From: Dryocosmus kuriphilus
Lineage: Eukaryota > Arthropoda > Insecta > Hymenoptera > Cynipidae
Direction of reading: 5' to 3'
Assembly: GCA_038277395.1 (NCBI GenBank)
Contig: CM076189.1
Coordinates: forward strand, 84,929,421-84,993,420
Length of the DNA stretch: 64,000 bases
Part shown: positions 24,301 to 38,000 of the stretch, piece after piece
How positions within the stretch are numbered: position 1 is the stretch's first letter
Layout of the letters: the number at the start of each line of letters is the position of its first letter
Program-made: the position numbers and the translations under genes
Notes under the pieces: model-generated
Seen by the model: the letters and a program-made list of their open reading frames with translations, nothing else
The model's database searches: none
Told to the model about the DNA's origin: nothing

Positions 24301-27300
24301 CACAAAATACTGCCAAAATAAATGGACTTATTTCATAACAAATGAACCTATGAAAGTACTTGAATGTGTATAAAGTTTTACATAATCAAATGTTTTTCTA
24401 TTGCTGAGAGTTGAACCATATAAGCTTACTACTATATCATATTTCAATAGGATTTTATCATAGGCTTAAAAATGTTATATACAGTCTTACATATCGAGCT
24501 TCGGAAACGAAAAGTAGGCAATATGAAGATATTCTTCTTTTCGTTTACTGGATAGTGGAAAACATTTATGACATATTAAAAGAATTATAACTCAAAGGTG
24601 AAGGACATTATTTTTTGAATATTGTCGAATAATATAAAACGGCTGAAAGGTTGTATACATAGCGTGAATTTTGTTATTCTACATTCGTTTTATATTTCTC
24701 TTTCATGAATTCAACGAATTCAGAATTGTAGAAAAATATTTTCTGTAAGTAGATGAGAATACACTTTTGTGTAAAATTGCATACCGTGAAAAATAAGGGA
24801 CAACGCAGGAAATTCGTGAAAAGAATCTCGAAAATCTATGGTCATAAATTTAATTTCAGGCTTCACAGTCTTTCCCCTATTCCATAGTTTTTCCCCTCTT
24901 TTCAAGATATATCTCTTTTCACCCTTTTTGTTGTCACTCACTTAAATTTTTACTAGATTAATAAGAACGCCATTAAAGTTCAACTATTTTTGGTTGAAAA
25001 ATATATTTTTTGGCTTGCAAGTCATTTCTTTCATTTTAGGTTGAATGGGCCCCTTTTTCGATTGAAAATTTAATGATTTGGTTGAGAATTCATCACTTTT
25101 GGCTAAAAGTTCCATTATTAAATTTTTGTTGTTAAAAATCATTTCTTTATTCAGTTGAAAACTAAATTATTTTTCATTGAAAATATATATATATATTTTT
25201 TTTTATTTCCTTTTTTTTGGAGGTTGATAATTCCACTATCTATTTGTATTTGTATTTGTATTTATTAACAAAAGCCCCCAGAGCTTATTAGCCCTGTAAA
25301 GAACAGGAAAATGTAGTCAATTACAGCAGCGTACAGTTATTGACCACAGATATAAAATATAAAAGTGATAAAAGTAAAGTAAAGCAGTACAAGGAAAAAA
25401 GATGAAAAGAGAAAGAAAATATAGCAGTGTCCAGTTCGTATAGAATTAAATTTAAGTTACATTAATATATTTACGATGTTAATAAACACGCTTGATAGGG
25501 GGAAAAAAAACATTAGTTAACGACGTGAGAGAGCTTTGAAAATGTATGGTTTACCAATAAGTGATATCCAACATAGGGTTCGAAGTGTTATACATGAATT
25601 TAAAGAAAAGATATTTTTAGTGAGACAAAGAAGAGGCATTTCTAACTACAGAGAGTAATTTGTTCCATAGGCGAGCACCTCTCACAATGAATGACTTTTG
25701 AAGTTTACAAGTTCTATGTGGTGGGATTTTACGTATCGAATTCTTTTTACGTAGCTTGGAATGTGAAGGCAGATCCTCGTCAATAAATTGAAACAAATTA
25801 AGTAAGTACTGAGAGGCTAGATTGTCAAATAAGGCGTAAAGTATATTGCCCATAAAAAATTGTCTCCTCTTGGCCACATCAAGTAGTCCAGATTTTTGAT
25901 GGTAAGGAGTTATATGTACATGTTTCGGTAAGTTGTAAATAAAACGGATACACACATTTAACGCATGCTCAAGCTTTAAATTTAAGTTGTTAGTCAAGTC
26001 ATCATAGACTAGGCAGCCATAGTCAAAGTGATGCAAGATCAAGCTTTTGACTAAGAGTATCCGGGTGGAAGTGGGAAGCGAGTCCTTATTCCTACATAAA
26101 AGGTGTTATAGTCCGTAAGTTTTCCTTGAGATAGATTGCACTTGTTCCTTCCAGGACAAGGTACGATTAAGGAAGGAACCCAAGTCTTTCATCACCTCCA
26201 AAAATGAAATGTTGAGGTCTTCAATGTGAAGTGGCGGATAAGTGGCCAGAGATTCGAGCGACGCGGAGTTAGAGGGCCCAGTAACAATTGCCTGAGTTTT
26301 GCCCGGGTTCAGAGTTAGTCCGTTCCTCGAGGCCCATATAATAGTTCCGTCAATATCCGACTGAACTAGTGCTAATAGACTACTTGATGCAGAGAGTGGT
26401 CCCGACAAGTAAAGTTTGAAATCATCAGCATATTTATGGTATTTGCAGTGTATAAGTTCACTACCAGGATCAGCAGTGAACAAATTAAAAAGAAGAGGGG
26501 CCACAATGGACCTCTGAGGAACCCCACTTCTGACCCTCCACCAATCAGAGTGCTCACCTATACTGTTAGCAACTTTATGTAAACTACTACTGAAATATGA
26601 TTCGAACTATTTAATGACCGAATCCGACAGATTAAAGGATTTATGCTTTTGTAAAAGCATATCGTGATCAACCATATCGAAAGCTTTAGAAAAATCAAAT
26701 AGTACAACAATAGTAATCTCCTTCTTATCCATTGCAATCTTGAGATCAGTAGTTACTTTAAGGGAGGCAGTAAGGGTGTCTCGAAAACCTGATTGAAGCG
26801 GGTCAATGGCATTAGTGATACTAAGGAATTTAGAAAGTTGAAGGTGGACAATTTTTTACAATGGTTTATACAGAGAACAAAGAATAGAAATCGGCCGGAA
26901 GTCTTTAGGAGAGCTATGCTTTGAGATCAGGAAGAATGGCGACCTGGAGGAAAGCATTGTAGATATGTAAGATTTTAGGCAAAACAATAGGAAGAGCAAG
27001 TTTGACCATTTTTATAGAAATTCCATCTGATCCTAGAGCATTCGATTATATTTCTAGAATTGTATCCAAAAGCAAATCAGGTGAGATGTCCTTAAAGGAG
27101 AAATCAGTGTCACTAAAAGTAGAATTAACTGAATCATGAGTAAAAGTAGTTGATAAGCTAGGAACTGGAAATGTAAAAGAAGTCTTCAAAAATTCTTTAG
27201 GAGGAAAACTGTTATCATTGGATGCTTGCCTAGAGGGGATTAAATGTAAGCGTCTAAGAAGACGTCAAATATCTTCTTTTCGATCTCTGTTTAAAATCTC

Positions 27301-28992
27301 TTTATAGTTGTATTGATTCTGCGCGTCTCTAATTTTGGTTTGAACTGAGTTCCTAAGTCTGCGACATTGAGCTGAAATCTCACTGCATACGCGATGTATG
27401 AGCACGCTTAGGGCGCGCTGTCTGGGGTCGTGGCGCTCTCCGATATATTTAAGCCTAGCGCTTTGCGCTCGGATGTTTTTGGTCCTTGCACATCGTGCTC
27501 GCTTTTCGTTACGTGGCTCTAAAGTTTCCAAACACCTACCTTTAATGAGATCATAAAATTTGAATTTTTTATTAAAAATTACGAAAGAAATTATTTAACA
27601 TAAGGCTCTATCGTCCTTAAGGAATACATTCTCAGCATGAAGCCGTCGCTTCGCGCTCGACAATTGATTTTTTTATGAATCCATTGTAGATTAATACAGT
27701 TTTTTTGTGATGTTTGAAATTTTCACAAGGCAGGTTTTTGACTCCTAAAAGTAAAACGATGAGTCTTATGAATAAAATTTCTAGCTTTTTCCAACATGAA
27801 CTATCCTGTTTTTTCATATTTTCTCATGTCTTGCTTAATTTTGCTGAAAAGTGGATATCTTTATATTGAATAACATGTTTCACGAATAACTCAAAAACTA
27901 TGCGATATTTCAAAAAAAAATCTGCCCGCTGCGCGGGCACATTCTCATCGCGCGCTGAGCGCGCCGCGCTTCGCGCGAAGTATGAGCATGCCTGGGGCGC
28001 GCGTCTGTTGGCACTCGCGCTTCGCGCTCGACATTTGACTCGCGCTTCTCGCTCGATAAGTTATTTACGGTACTCACGCTTTAAATGAAAAATTACAAAA
28101 GACATTATTTTACTTAAGGCTCTATCGCCCTTAAGGCATACATTCTCATCATGACACTCGCGCTTCGCGCTCGATAATTACATTTTTTTTAAACACATTA
28201 TAGATTGGTAAAGTTTTTTAGTGATATTCCAAATTTCGCAATAGAGGATTTCGATTCTTAAAAGTAAAACGATGAGTCTTATAAATAACTTTTGTAGCTC
28301 TTTCCAAGGTGAACAATTCTGCTTGTTAATATTTTCTCATATCTTGCATAGTTTTGCTGAAAAGTGGTTTTCTTTATATTTCATAACATATTTCACGAAT
28401 AACTCAAAAAATGCGCGTCTGCTCAAAAAAATGATAGCAAGCAAATTCGTAGATCTTTTTGAGGCGAACAACTTTGTTTATTATTATTTTTCCGTATCTT
28501 CCATAGTTTGGCGGGAAATTTGAAATCTTTAATTTTTAATAACGTTTTATCGATTAAAACAAAAACCGTGCATTTTATCAAAAAATGGTCAAAACAAAAT
28601 TTGTAGGTACTTTTAAATTGAGCAACTTTGTTCTTGACCATTTTTTTGTATCTTGAATATTTTGGCGGGAAACCACAGTTCTTTAATTTTAATAGCGTTT
28701 TCTTGATTAAAACAAAAACCGTTTATTTTATCGAAAAACGGTTAAGACAAAATTTGTAGATTTTTTTGAGCTGAACAATTTTACTTTCCTACGTTTTTTT
28801 TTTTGTATCTCTCATAGTTTAGTCGGAAAATGAATTTCTTGATTTTGTGTAAACCGTTTTTGATGGATAAAACCATAACCGTTGGTCAAAATCCGCTGGT
28901 TAACGAACTCTTGCTTTCTTTTTGCACCCTAAAGTAGTGTGCCAAAGCGCAATCCAATCCGATTAGTCCTTCGAAAGTTATCGTGGGAACAG

Positions 28993-29030
<38 letters not shown>

Positions 29031-32000
29031 AACGACGACGACAACAACGACGACAACGCCAACAGACAGACAGACGCGGTCGTAAAAACCATTTTTTCGG
29101 ATTCAGGAGGTCTTAAAACGTGGAGATTTCATGAAATCCGCGAAAGTCAAATTTTGCATAAATCTAATACCTTCTCTGATGAGAATGTAAAAATGCACGA
29201 AGCAATTTTTTAGACCTTTTTCAGTTAAGCAATTTTTTTATTATCATTTCTTTTGTATCTTGAATATTTTGGCCGGAAATTTGAATTTTTGATATTTTAA
29301 TAACGTTTTCTCGATTAAAAACAAATCCGTGCATTGTATCAAAAAATAGTTTAATTAAATTTTGTAGATCTTTTTGAGCTGAACAATTTCTTTTATTATC
29401 ATTTTTTTCGTAGCTGAAATATTTTCTCAGGAAACCACAGTTTCTTATGTTTAATAACGTTTCTTCGATTAAAGAAAAAACCGTAAACTTCACGAAAAAA
29501 CAGTTAAGACAAAATTTCTACATTTTTTAAAGATAAATAGTTTTTCTTATGCACATACTTTCTGTATCTCGCATATTTTAGCCGAAAAAAAGATTCTTTG
29601 GCTTTGTAAAAACAGTTTTTGATGGATATAATCATAACAGTTTGTCCAAAGTGGCTGGTTAACGAACCCTTCCTTACCTTTTAGTGTGCCAATGCGCAAC
29701 CCAATCAGATTAGTCCTTCGAAAGTTATCGTGTTCACATGCTACTAAGACGACAACGAAGACGACGACGACAACGACGACGACGACGACACCGACAACGA
29801 CGACGACGACGACAACGTTAACGGTAGACAGATATCGTCGTAAAAACCGTTTTCTTGGATTTAGGGGGTCATGAAATGTCGAGATTTCATTAAATCCGCG
29901 AAAGTCATTTTTCACATAAAAGTAGTACCTTCTCATTGAGAGGAGAGTGTAATAATCAATGTGCGAGATGCGACTCAGTTTCATAAAGAAATCCAAAGAA
30001 CGTTCCGGAACGTTCCAAAAACGTTCCATATTTTATACTCATAAGAGTAAGAGTTTTCAACTTCAATTTTAAACTATTGGCGTATATGTCAAGCTTTGAT
30101 GTTAGTGTTTTTGACAAGAAATGAGTTAGTTTTTCGACGTTTTTTTTTTTTTTGTTCATCTACTTCGCGGAGTCTTATGAAGTTCAAACGTGTTCGATTA
30201 TCAGCGAAACTATGGAATTTTTTGCAGAGAATGAATATCCTTAATCTCCTAAGGGTATTCACAGCCGACCAACTAGATCACCAAAAAATAACATCAAGAA
30301 ACTAATGACAATATGTATGTTCAAAAATACTAACATTAAAACTTAACATACATACGATGTGTGATCAAAAAGTAAGGTGACTTTTTGAATTTCGCGGGAT
30401 GCGTACAGTCAATATTCGTTTTCTTTTTTTCTTATGTTGGTATACTCGTCCCAAACATACGTGCACAGTTTCAGCTATATGGCATTTTTATTTGCTTGTT
30501 AGAGGCATAAAGGTTGGAAGTGTTTTGCGTGGTCGGAGATTTTCTGCTGTCGAAAAAAAATGGATCAAAGAATTTGCATCCAATTTTGCGTAAAAAATGG
30601 AATTCAGTGCTCCAAAACATTGAATTGTTGACAGTGGCATACGATGAGTGTACTCTGAGTAAAAAAATGTTTATAAGTGGTACAAGCTCTTTCGGGAAGG
30701 CCGAGAAACGTTTGAAGAAGTGAAGAAAATAGTGTTGGCGAATCGTCAAATTACCATCAGAGAATTTGCTGATGATGTCGGCATCTCGTTGGGCTCTTGC
30801 CGGGCAATTTTAGTAGATATTTTTGGCACGAGGTGTGTGTCAGCGAAGTTTGTTCCGAAATTGCTAAATTTTGACCAAAAAAGCCGTCGCGTGAGCATCG
30901 CTCACGGGCTGTTGAATGACGTCAACGGCGACACAGACTTTCTCAAAAGGATCATAACATCTGATGAAACATGGGTATGTGGTTATGACGTCGAAACTAA
31001 GGCTCAATCGTCCCAGTGGAAGCATTCTGGATCACCAAGACCAAAAAAAGCAAGCCAAGTTCGATCAAATTTCAAAGTTTTGTTTACCGTTTTCTTCGAT
31101 TATCACGATGTAGTGCATCAGGAGTTCCTACCACAAGGTCGTACTGTTAATAAAGAGTATTAACTTGAAGTTATGCGACGTTTGCGTGAAGTAGTACGAA
31201 AAAAACGTCCGGAATTGTGGAAAAGCCAGTCATGGTTATTGCACCACGATAATGCGCCAGCTCACACGTCATTGCTTGTTCGTAATTTTTTGGCCAATAA
31301 CAACACCATAATCATGCGCCAGCCACCGTATTCACCAGATTCGACCTGCTGCGACTTTCTCCTGTTTCCAAAACTGAAACGACCCATGATAGGACGGCGT
31401 TTTGCGACGATTGAGGAGATAAAGACTGCACCGCTGGAAGAGCTGAAGGCTATACCAAAAAGTGCCTATCAGAAATGCTTTGAGGATTGGAAAAAGCGCT
31501 AGCACAAATGTATTATATCCGAGGGGGATTACTTTGAAGCGGACAACATCAATATTGATAAATAAATAAATATTTTTTGATAAAAGTAAAGAGTCACCTC
31601 ACTTTTTGATCACACCTCGTATATGTCAGTATTTGGGAAATGAAGTTGAAATCTTTTATTCTTGTGAGTAGAAATTATGGAACGTTTTTAGAACGTTCTG
31701 GAACGTTCTTAAGACATCATGAAACTGAGTTCCATTTCGTACATTGTTTATTACTTTCTATTATTTCAACTTCAATTTTGAAGTTCTTATGAAGTTCAAC
31801 CGCATCAAATTTTATTTATCAAGACTCCTTGTATCTAACACGAAATTAACTTCGCTGTTTAAAAATATGCCTCATAAACGACCTTAAATTATAGCTAAGA
31901 GGAGAATAGACAAGAAATATATGATAGAGAATATACATTTAAGACCGTACTTAATTTGTAATAAATATACGTCCCTGTTTACTTTTAAGTTTTCGAATTT

Positions 32001-35000
32001 CAAAGAACGAAGTGAAGTTTAGGACCTAATAAGTCAACGTGAATTGAAGAGAGTTGAAAAGATTTTATGTAATTTTACAAGGTTTCAAAGAATTTCGAAG
32101 AATTGAAAAAAATTAAGATATTTTAAAGAATTCTGTAGTATTTCAAAAAGGTTGAAAGGTTCTTAACGTATTTTAAGAAATTTCCCGAGATTTTAAGTAT
32201 TTTATTGAATCTCCAAGGATTAAAAAGATTTCTGAGAATTTGAACAATTTTTTGAGAGCGTCTTAATGAATAAGATTCATTTTTTCTATACTGAAGAGAT
32301 TTCAAACGATTTCTACTAATTTTAGAAGACTCTTTCGATTTCCAAAGATTTAAAATAATTTTAGCGGATCTCAACGGATTCATAGAAAACCTTAGGGAAT
32401 AAGTTACATTGAATTTCAAGGGATTTTCCCGGCTTTCAACTATTTCAAGATATATTAAGGAATTTAAAAAATTTCGAAATTTTTTAAAGCTTGCAAGTTA
32501 GTTTAAAACAAGGTCAAGGAATTTCAAAGAGCTTTATAGTATTTCCAAAGATTTCAAGAGATTTGAAAGAATTTCAAGGTATTTAAAGGAATTAAAACTT
32601 TTTTGTAGGATTTGAAAGCTTTCAAGTTATTTGAAATGATTTCAAAAAATTTTGGAGCTTAAATTCTGAGGATATTCTCAAGAGTAATTGCTCAACATAA
32701 ATTCTTGGACATTCTAGAACTTTAAGCATCATGTGCCCTGAAATCTGTATTTATCTTCAGTTTATATTTAATTATTACACCAATAAATTATGTTTCAGAT
32801 ATCTCAAAATTTCCGGAAAGCAAGAATCGGAAATATTTAAATTGGACGTAGCTTCTAGCGTCCTACTTTTTGACGTGAAGAATTCATTTGGACCTCACAA
32901 TGTTTTGTGTGTTTACTGCATCCAACAAAACCAAAGCCCATGGGACAATTTGTATCAGGCAGCAGTACATTTTATACTTAGGATGCATTCATCATAGATA
33001 TTAAATTTTTCTATTTTAGTGGGTGGACATTCGGAACTCATGCTTATAAATGCTGAACTTACGACTTTTATCTCGGGACAGGCAACCACTCGTCAAATTG
33101 AAAACTCTGATGATCGTCATGGTTTGTTTTGCGAAAAAGTAGAATTTTTTCCATCATTTCGAAGAAATGAAACAATTATAAAAATTCAATTAGAATTTAA
33201 AGAGTAGAATAACGAAACGTTAAAAAACTCAATCTGTGAAAGCCTTCACTCTGTGAAGGAAAGTAAAGTGGATTCAATCTATGAGAAACTTTTGTTTGAT
33301 AAACCAATCAAGGACATAAAATTGATTCTTGACAAGAAAACATATCCAGCCCTTAAGTCCGTGTTAGCTGCAAGCAGACCAGGTTTTTATAGAATCTTTT
33401 CACATCAAACGAAATATAATTTTTCCAAAGAAATAAAGATCAAGGAAATGTATCCAGAAGTACTTGAAGGGTTACTAAAATATATGCAGACTAAAAAAGT
33501 TGATAAATTGCAAGAACTGACAAGTGAATTGTTAATTGCTGCTAACAGGTACGAAATTGAGGAGATTAAATTAATTTGCCACAGCTTATTAGTGAGAGGT
33601 TTAAATGTGGAGAATATGTCCTTCAATTTATTAGTTTGGCTGATAGACACAAGGCACTTAACTTGAAGAAGCGTTAATTTTGCTACAGATCAAGTGGGTC
33701 AATTTAAGGATTTCTCAAAATCATATACTAATTTTTTGGTGGAGCTAAAGCAGGAAATGGCGGCCAAGTCTAGCATTAAATGAAATAAATAAATTTAATG
33801 ATGTATTTGGATTAAAATACTTTTCTCAAGATTTGTAATTCAAATGTTTCAATTTTCTCGTTTAATCTGTATTTTTTATATTGTGAGTATTGTAATGTTA
33901 GTGGAAATAAATAATAAACTGTACGTATCAGCTAATGATTCTTTCCATTTATGATAACTAAAATACAAAACTTCAAAATTTAGGTTACGTTTTTCTAAAA
34001 ATGTTGAACTTTACAAAATGAGTCAATTTCCAGTCAACAAACATTTCTTCCGGTTATTAAAAAAAGAATTTCTCTTGGATAGTAGATAATAAAGTGGCTT
34101 TGTTCTTTTCTCAAACCTTTTATCAAGCGATTTTTTTAAACGAAAATCGATTTTATTAAGTTTGCTAATGAAATTAATGTACTTCAAGTGATTTTAAGGA
34201 ATCTCAACGGGTCTGAACAGAACTCAACACTTTTCTGAAAAAAGTTCACCTGTTCATTTTTTTCCCCAACAATATGTACTGTGAGGACTGACTTCAAATT
34301 ACAACAGCTTATTGAAAATATGTATTTTTATCATCAAAGTGTACATTGAACGTATATTCTAATCATTTTCAATTCGAAAAAGTAACTTTTTAAAAAAGTA
34401 ACATATATTTCTTTTACTGACGTCTCATACGCGTTTTGGTATGTTTAAAAAACCAGATTCTACCGGACATAAGACGTCATATTGACGTAATAGGTCTGTC
34501 TTTAGGACAACTCTGTAACATTCACTTCGATGTCCGCGGACTTTATTGCGCGTTTTAAAGACATGTTCAGGATGGTCCGGTCCCCAGTGGGTACTTTTTC
34601 CTTGTCTCCACTACTTCCCTGTCTTCCTTTTTCCTCTTAGCTTGTTCCTCAAGTGATACCAAACTCTTCGCCCTCAATCTCTCCATTAGACAAACCAAAA
34701 ATACCCATCACCTTTTCACTCCTTTTATTTACTGATACAACACTCCACGCACGCAAGCCTCCAACGCACCCTCTTCACCAACTTGCCTCAAGCTTCACCA
34801 CAAATTCACATAATTCTGCACCACGCACAATCAATACCACCTGATACTCTCAAACCGGAAACAGATGTCCGCGATAGCTTTAGTGTCATGGTAATATATA
34901 ATAAAGTCAGAAATGGCACTTAGAGTATCAAGTACGTCACCGGAAAAAACCTGAATAGCTTCTGGTTCTACCGCTTCTAAGATTCTGAAAATATTAATAG

Positions 35001-38000
35001 CTGTTTGTACACTAAAAATACATAAAATATATTTTTTTTTAGCTTAGAGTCGGTCTTTGTTTTATTAAATCTAATTTTAAAATCTTTAGAACGTTCTCAA
35101 ATTTCGAATTTCGTGACAAACATTTTTTTTTAAATATCATACTGTAGGGCTTATTTTTGTCCAAACCTTAAAAAAAAAAGAATTTCCTAGCTTGAAAAGT
35201 GACCGAGGTATCGTCAAGAAATCGCAAAACATAAAATCGGGCCCTATAAGGCTCTATTAGTTCTAATTAGCCCCAAAGCCCTGTTAGGGTTTAGTGGTCT
35301 GAACACCTAGAGAACAATTCCTCTCTCGAAACCGGACATACTGGTATAGTCACCTCTCCGGATGACTTGAAGGCAGATTTGAATATCTTATTGGACTAGA
35401 CCCTTTGGGGACAGATCGTTGACTTTGGGACTCAAAAAGATCCAGAGATCGTTTTTCTTAATCGATTTCAAAGTTTTCTTTGTCAAATTGAAAGGATCTC
35501 TTAAAGCCGATATTCTGATATAATTTTTTATTATTTCAAAATACCCTTTGAGGAATAAGCTGAAGTTTTATTACCTGGTGCGGAAGCGCAATTGGGTATG
35601 AAGAAAAAGTTCATAAATAAAATGTGCTAAATTCCTTTTTACAGGATTAATCAATTTGACGTTATTCGATGAGGATATGAATATATATAAAGTAGACGAA
35701 GACCGCATAGCTGTTCTTCAAGGTATTTGAAAGCCTTATAATTTATCGTTTTATTTCCCTTCTCATTCCAGATATTTCCCATTGTCACGCACCCGATTTC
35801 TACTTTTTCACACTTTTCTAGCCAATGCTTAAATGTTGCTCCACCTCTCTCTCATATCATGCATTTTTTATCTCCTTCTTTTAACCAGTACTTGGAACAC
35901 CCTTCCGTGTTTCAACACCTTGCTCTCGCGATCACTTTCTGCGATCCTCTTTTCCCCTTACTGTCCAGATATTTTTCTATACCATTTACATGTATGCAAA
36001 AATACTTTTCATGACATTTTGCTTCGTTTATCTTATTTTCAATTACTTGCTTTAATACTTCCCCATCCCTATTTATCAGATCTTGTTGCACTTTCATTCC
36101 ATTTTCGTGTTCTGTCCTCACTAATTCCCTTGACCAACCAATCCTATTAAAGTATCTTTCTCTATCTTCCAGTCCCTTTCTGCCCCTTAATCCCAATTCC
36201 CTTTCCTCTAAGCATGCCTCAACTGTTAGCCTTCCATTGCTTTCTGAGGCTCCAATGTTCCCATTTTTCTTAAACAAAAGTCCTAAACAAACAAATTATT
36301 TTACTTCTTCTACCTTTCTTCCTCTCCATTGACATTCATCACTATTTTTCTTTTTGCCCCCACCTTTCTTGAAAGCGATTGCCTTCGAATTATTTAAATT
36401 TAGCTTTAGTTTCTTCTCTCTCAGGTATCTCTAATCTTTTCATCATGCTTCTCAGAACCTCCACCTCCTTCGCTAGTAACATAATATCATCTGCGTATGC
36501 CAGAGACCAAAATATTTTCCTCCCTACCTCTAATCCCCCCTCTGATCCTCTCTTGAATTCCTCTTCCCATTTCTCCTCCCTTCTCCTCATTTTTTCTCTA
36601 ATAGGTCCCTCCCCTTTACTTGCCTCTGCAGTTTCCCTTTCAGTATCTTCCATTTTTTTTGTCCTTCTTTTATTTCCTTTATTTCCACTCCTAAAGACCT
36701 AATCTCTTTTAATATCAATTCCTTCCTCTCCCTCTTTCTTATTTTCATTAATATCTTTCTCTCCCTTTTCTTGTCGTACCCATCCAAGTTGTTCTGATTC
36801 TTCTTCTGTATTCTCTCTCATTTCCCCTCCCTTACAATTTGCCTCATCTGTTGATTTACTTAGATCTTCCGCTTGAGCTAATCCACCCAGTTTCTCGCCC
36901 TCTCCACCTGATTGCTTTCTATTCTTGCTGATTGGCTACATCACCATCATCTTGGCGTTTTTCTTAACCTTAACAAGGTTGGTTACAAGAAATTTATCCA
37001 AACTTTCGTTTAAATCCCTTTTTCTTCTGCTCAGCGTTGAAGTCGTCTCCAAATCAGCTTCGCTAAGTAGCCTGATCCTTAATCAACTGCCTTTTTCCCA
37101 TCCTAGTTTCCTTCCCGCCAGCCTGCCTTCCCCCCTCTTTTTTACCTCTATATCCTTAATTTCCTGATTGGGCATGAAAAACCTTACTTCTGCGACGGAC
37201 TCACTTTCAGTTTTCTCTTGCCCCGGATTCACATTTTCCTCTGCCGGTAAACTACTTCCCTGATTGTCCATTCGTTCTCATCTGCTTACACAGATGGTGC
37301 CACCGTACTATTTCTACTCCTAATGCTCCTAATTCATTTACACACTTATACTTTAATTTTATAATTCCCTTTATGATTTATCTGTCTCCATCTTCTCCTC
37401 TCTACACAGGTCTCTATCAGCCCCTCCATTACACCTTCCACTTTGCGATATCCCCTTTTTATTTCTAAGCACCCACATTATAAAACTAAACTCACTTTAC
37501 TGTATTTCTAAATTTCCCTATTGTTTAATACTTTTTATGCCTACTAATTTGTTTGAGACCTTTGCCCTTATCTTATTTCCACGCATATCTACTTTTTTCA
37601 CTGTAGTCGTTTTCGTTTACACAAAAATCACCCCAAAACCTCTACACCATGCATATACCAACCACACATCATCACCGCATACGTGCAACCTCAAATATAG
37701 AATTTGGGAAGATCCGAATTTAAAGTTTGACAATTTATGAAATTTACGAACTATAAAATTAATAACTTAGAAAATTGACGAATTTTTATTTCACCATACA
37801 TTTTTTAAATTGTCGAAATTCAAAGTCACATAATTAAACTTACGAATTATACAATAAAATATTTGAAGAGTCAGAAAATTAACGAATTTTCCATTTCCTA
37901 CAAATGCTTAAATTCCCGAAATTTAAAGTTTCTGAAACTAAAATTTCCGAATATAATTATTTAATTATTTAATAACAAGTAATGAGTACTATTTAGAGAC

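Larger units (their letters stand above)
25240..27400 (-). mobile_element. LINE-B, CR1/Jockey-type, 5'-truncated
   Basis: This minus-strand LINE has a short tandem 3' tail, complement of (TATTTG)n at 25241-25264, instead of poly(A). The RT reads ALGSDGISIKMVKLA near 26990-27045, then VPQRSIVAPLLFNLFTADPG near 26475-26525, and KYADDFKLYL near 26400-26435 with YADD intact. A C-terminal block follows at 25617-26042 (NVCIRFIYNLPKHVHITPYH). Frameshifts near 26500 and through 26600-26980 break it. The 5' part and any endonuclease are absent, and the element runs into repeat C near 27400. Confidence 0.8.

Noticed and set aside
27900..28088. Arg/Ala-rich open frame
   Set aside because: It is the CG-palindrome head of repeat C. 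The other copies do not preserve the frame.
29686..29874. Thr-rich open frame
   Set aside because: It is a translation of the GAC-type microsatellite, with no other support.
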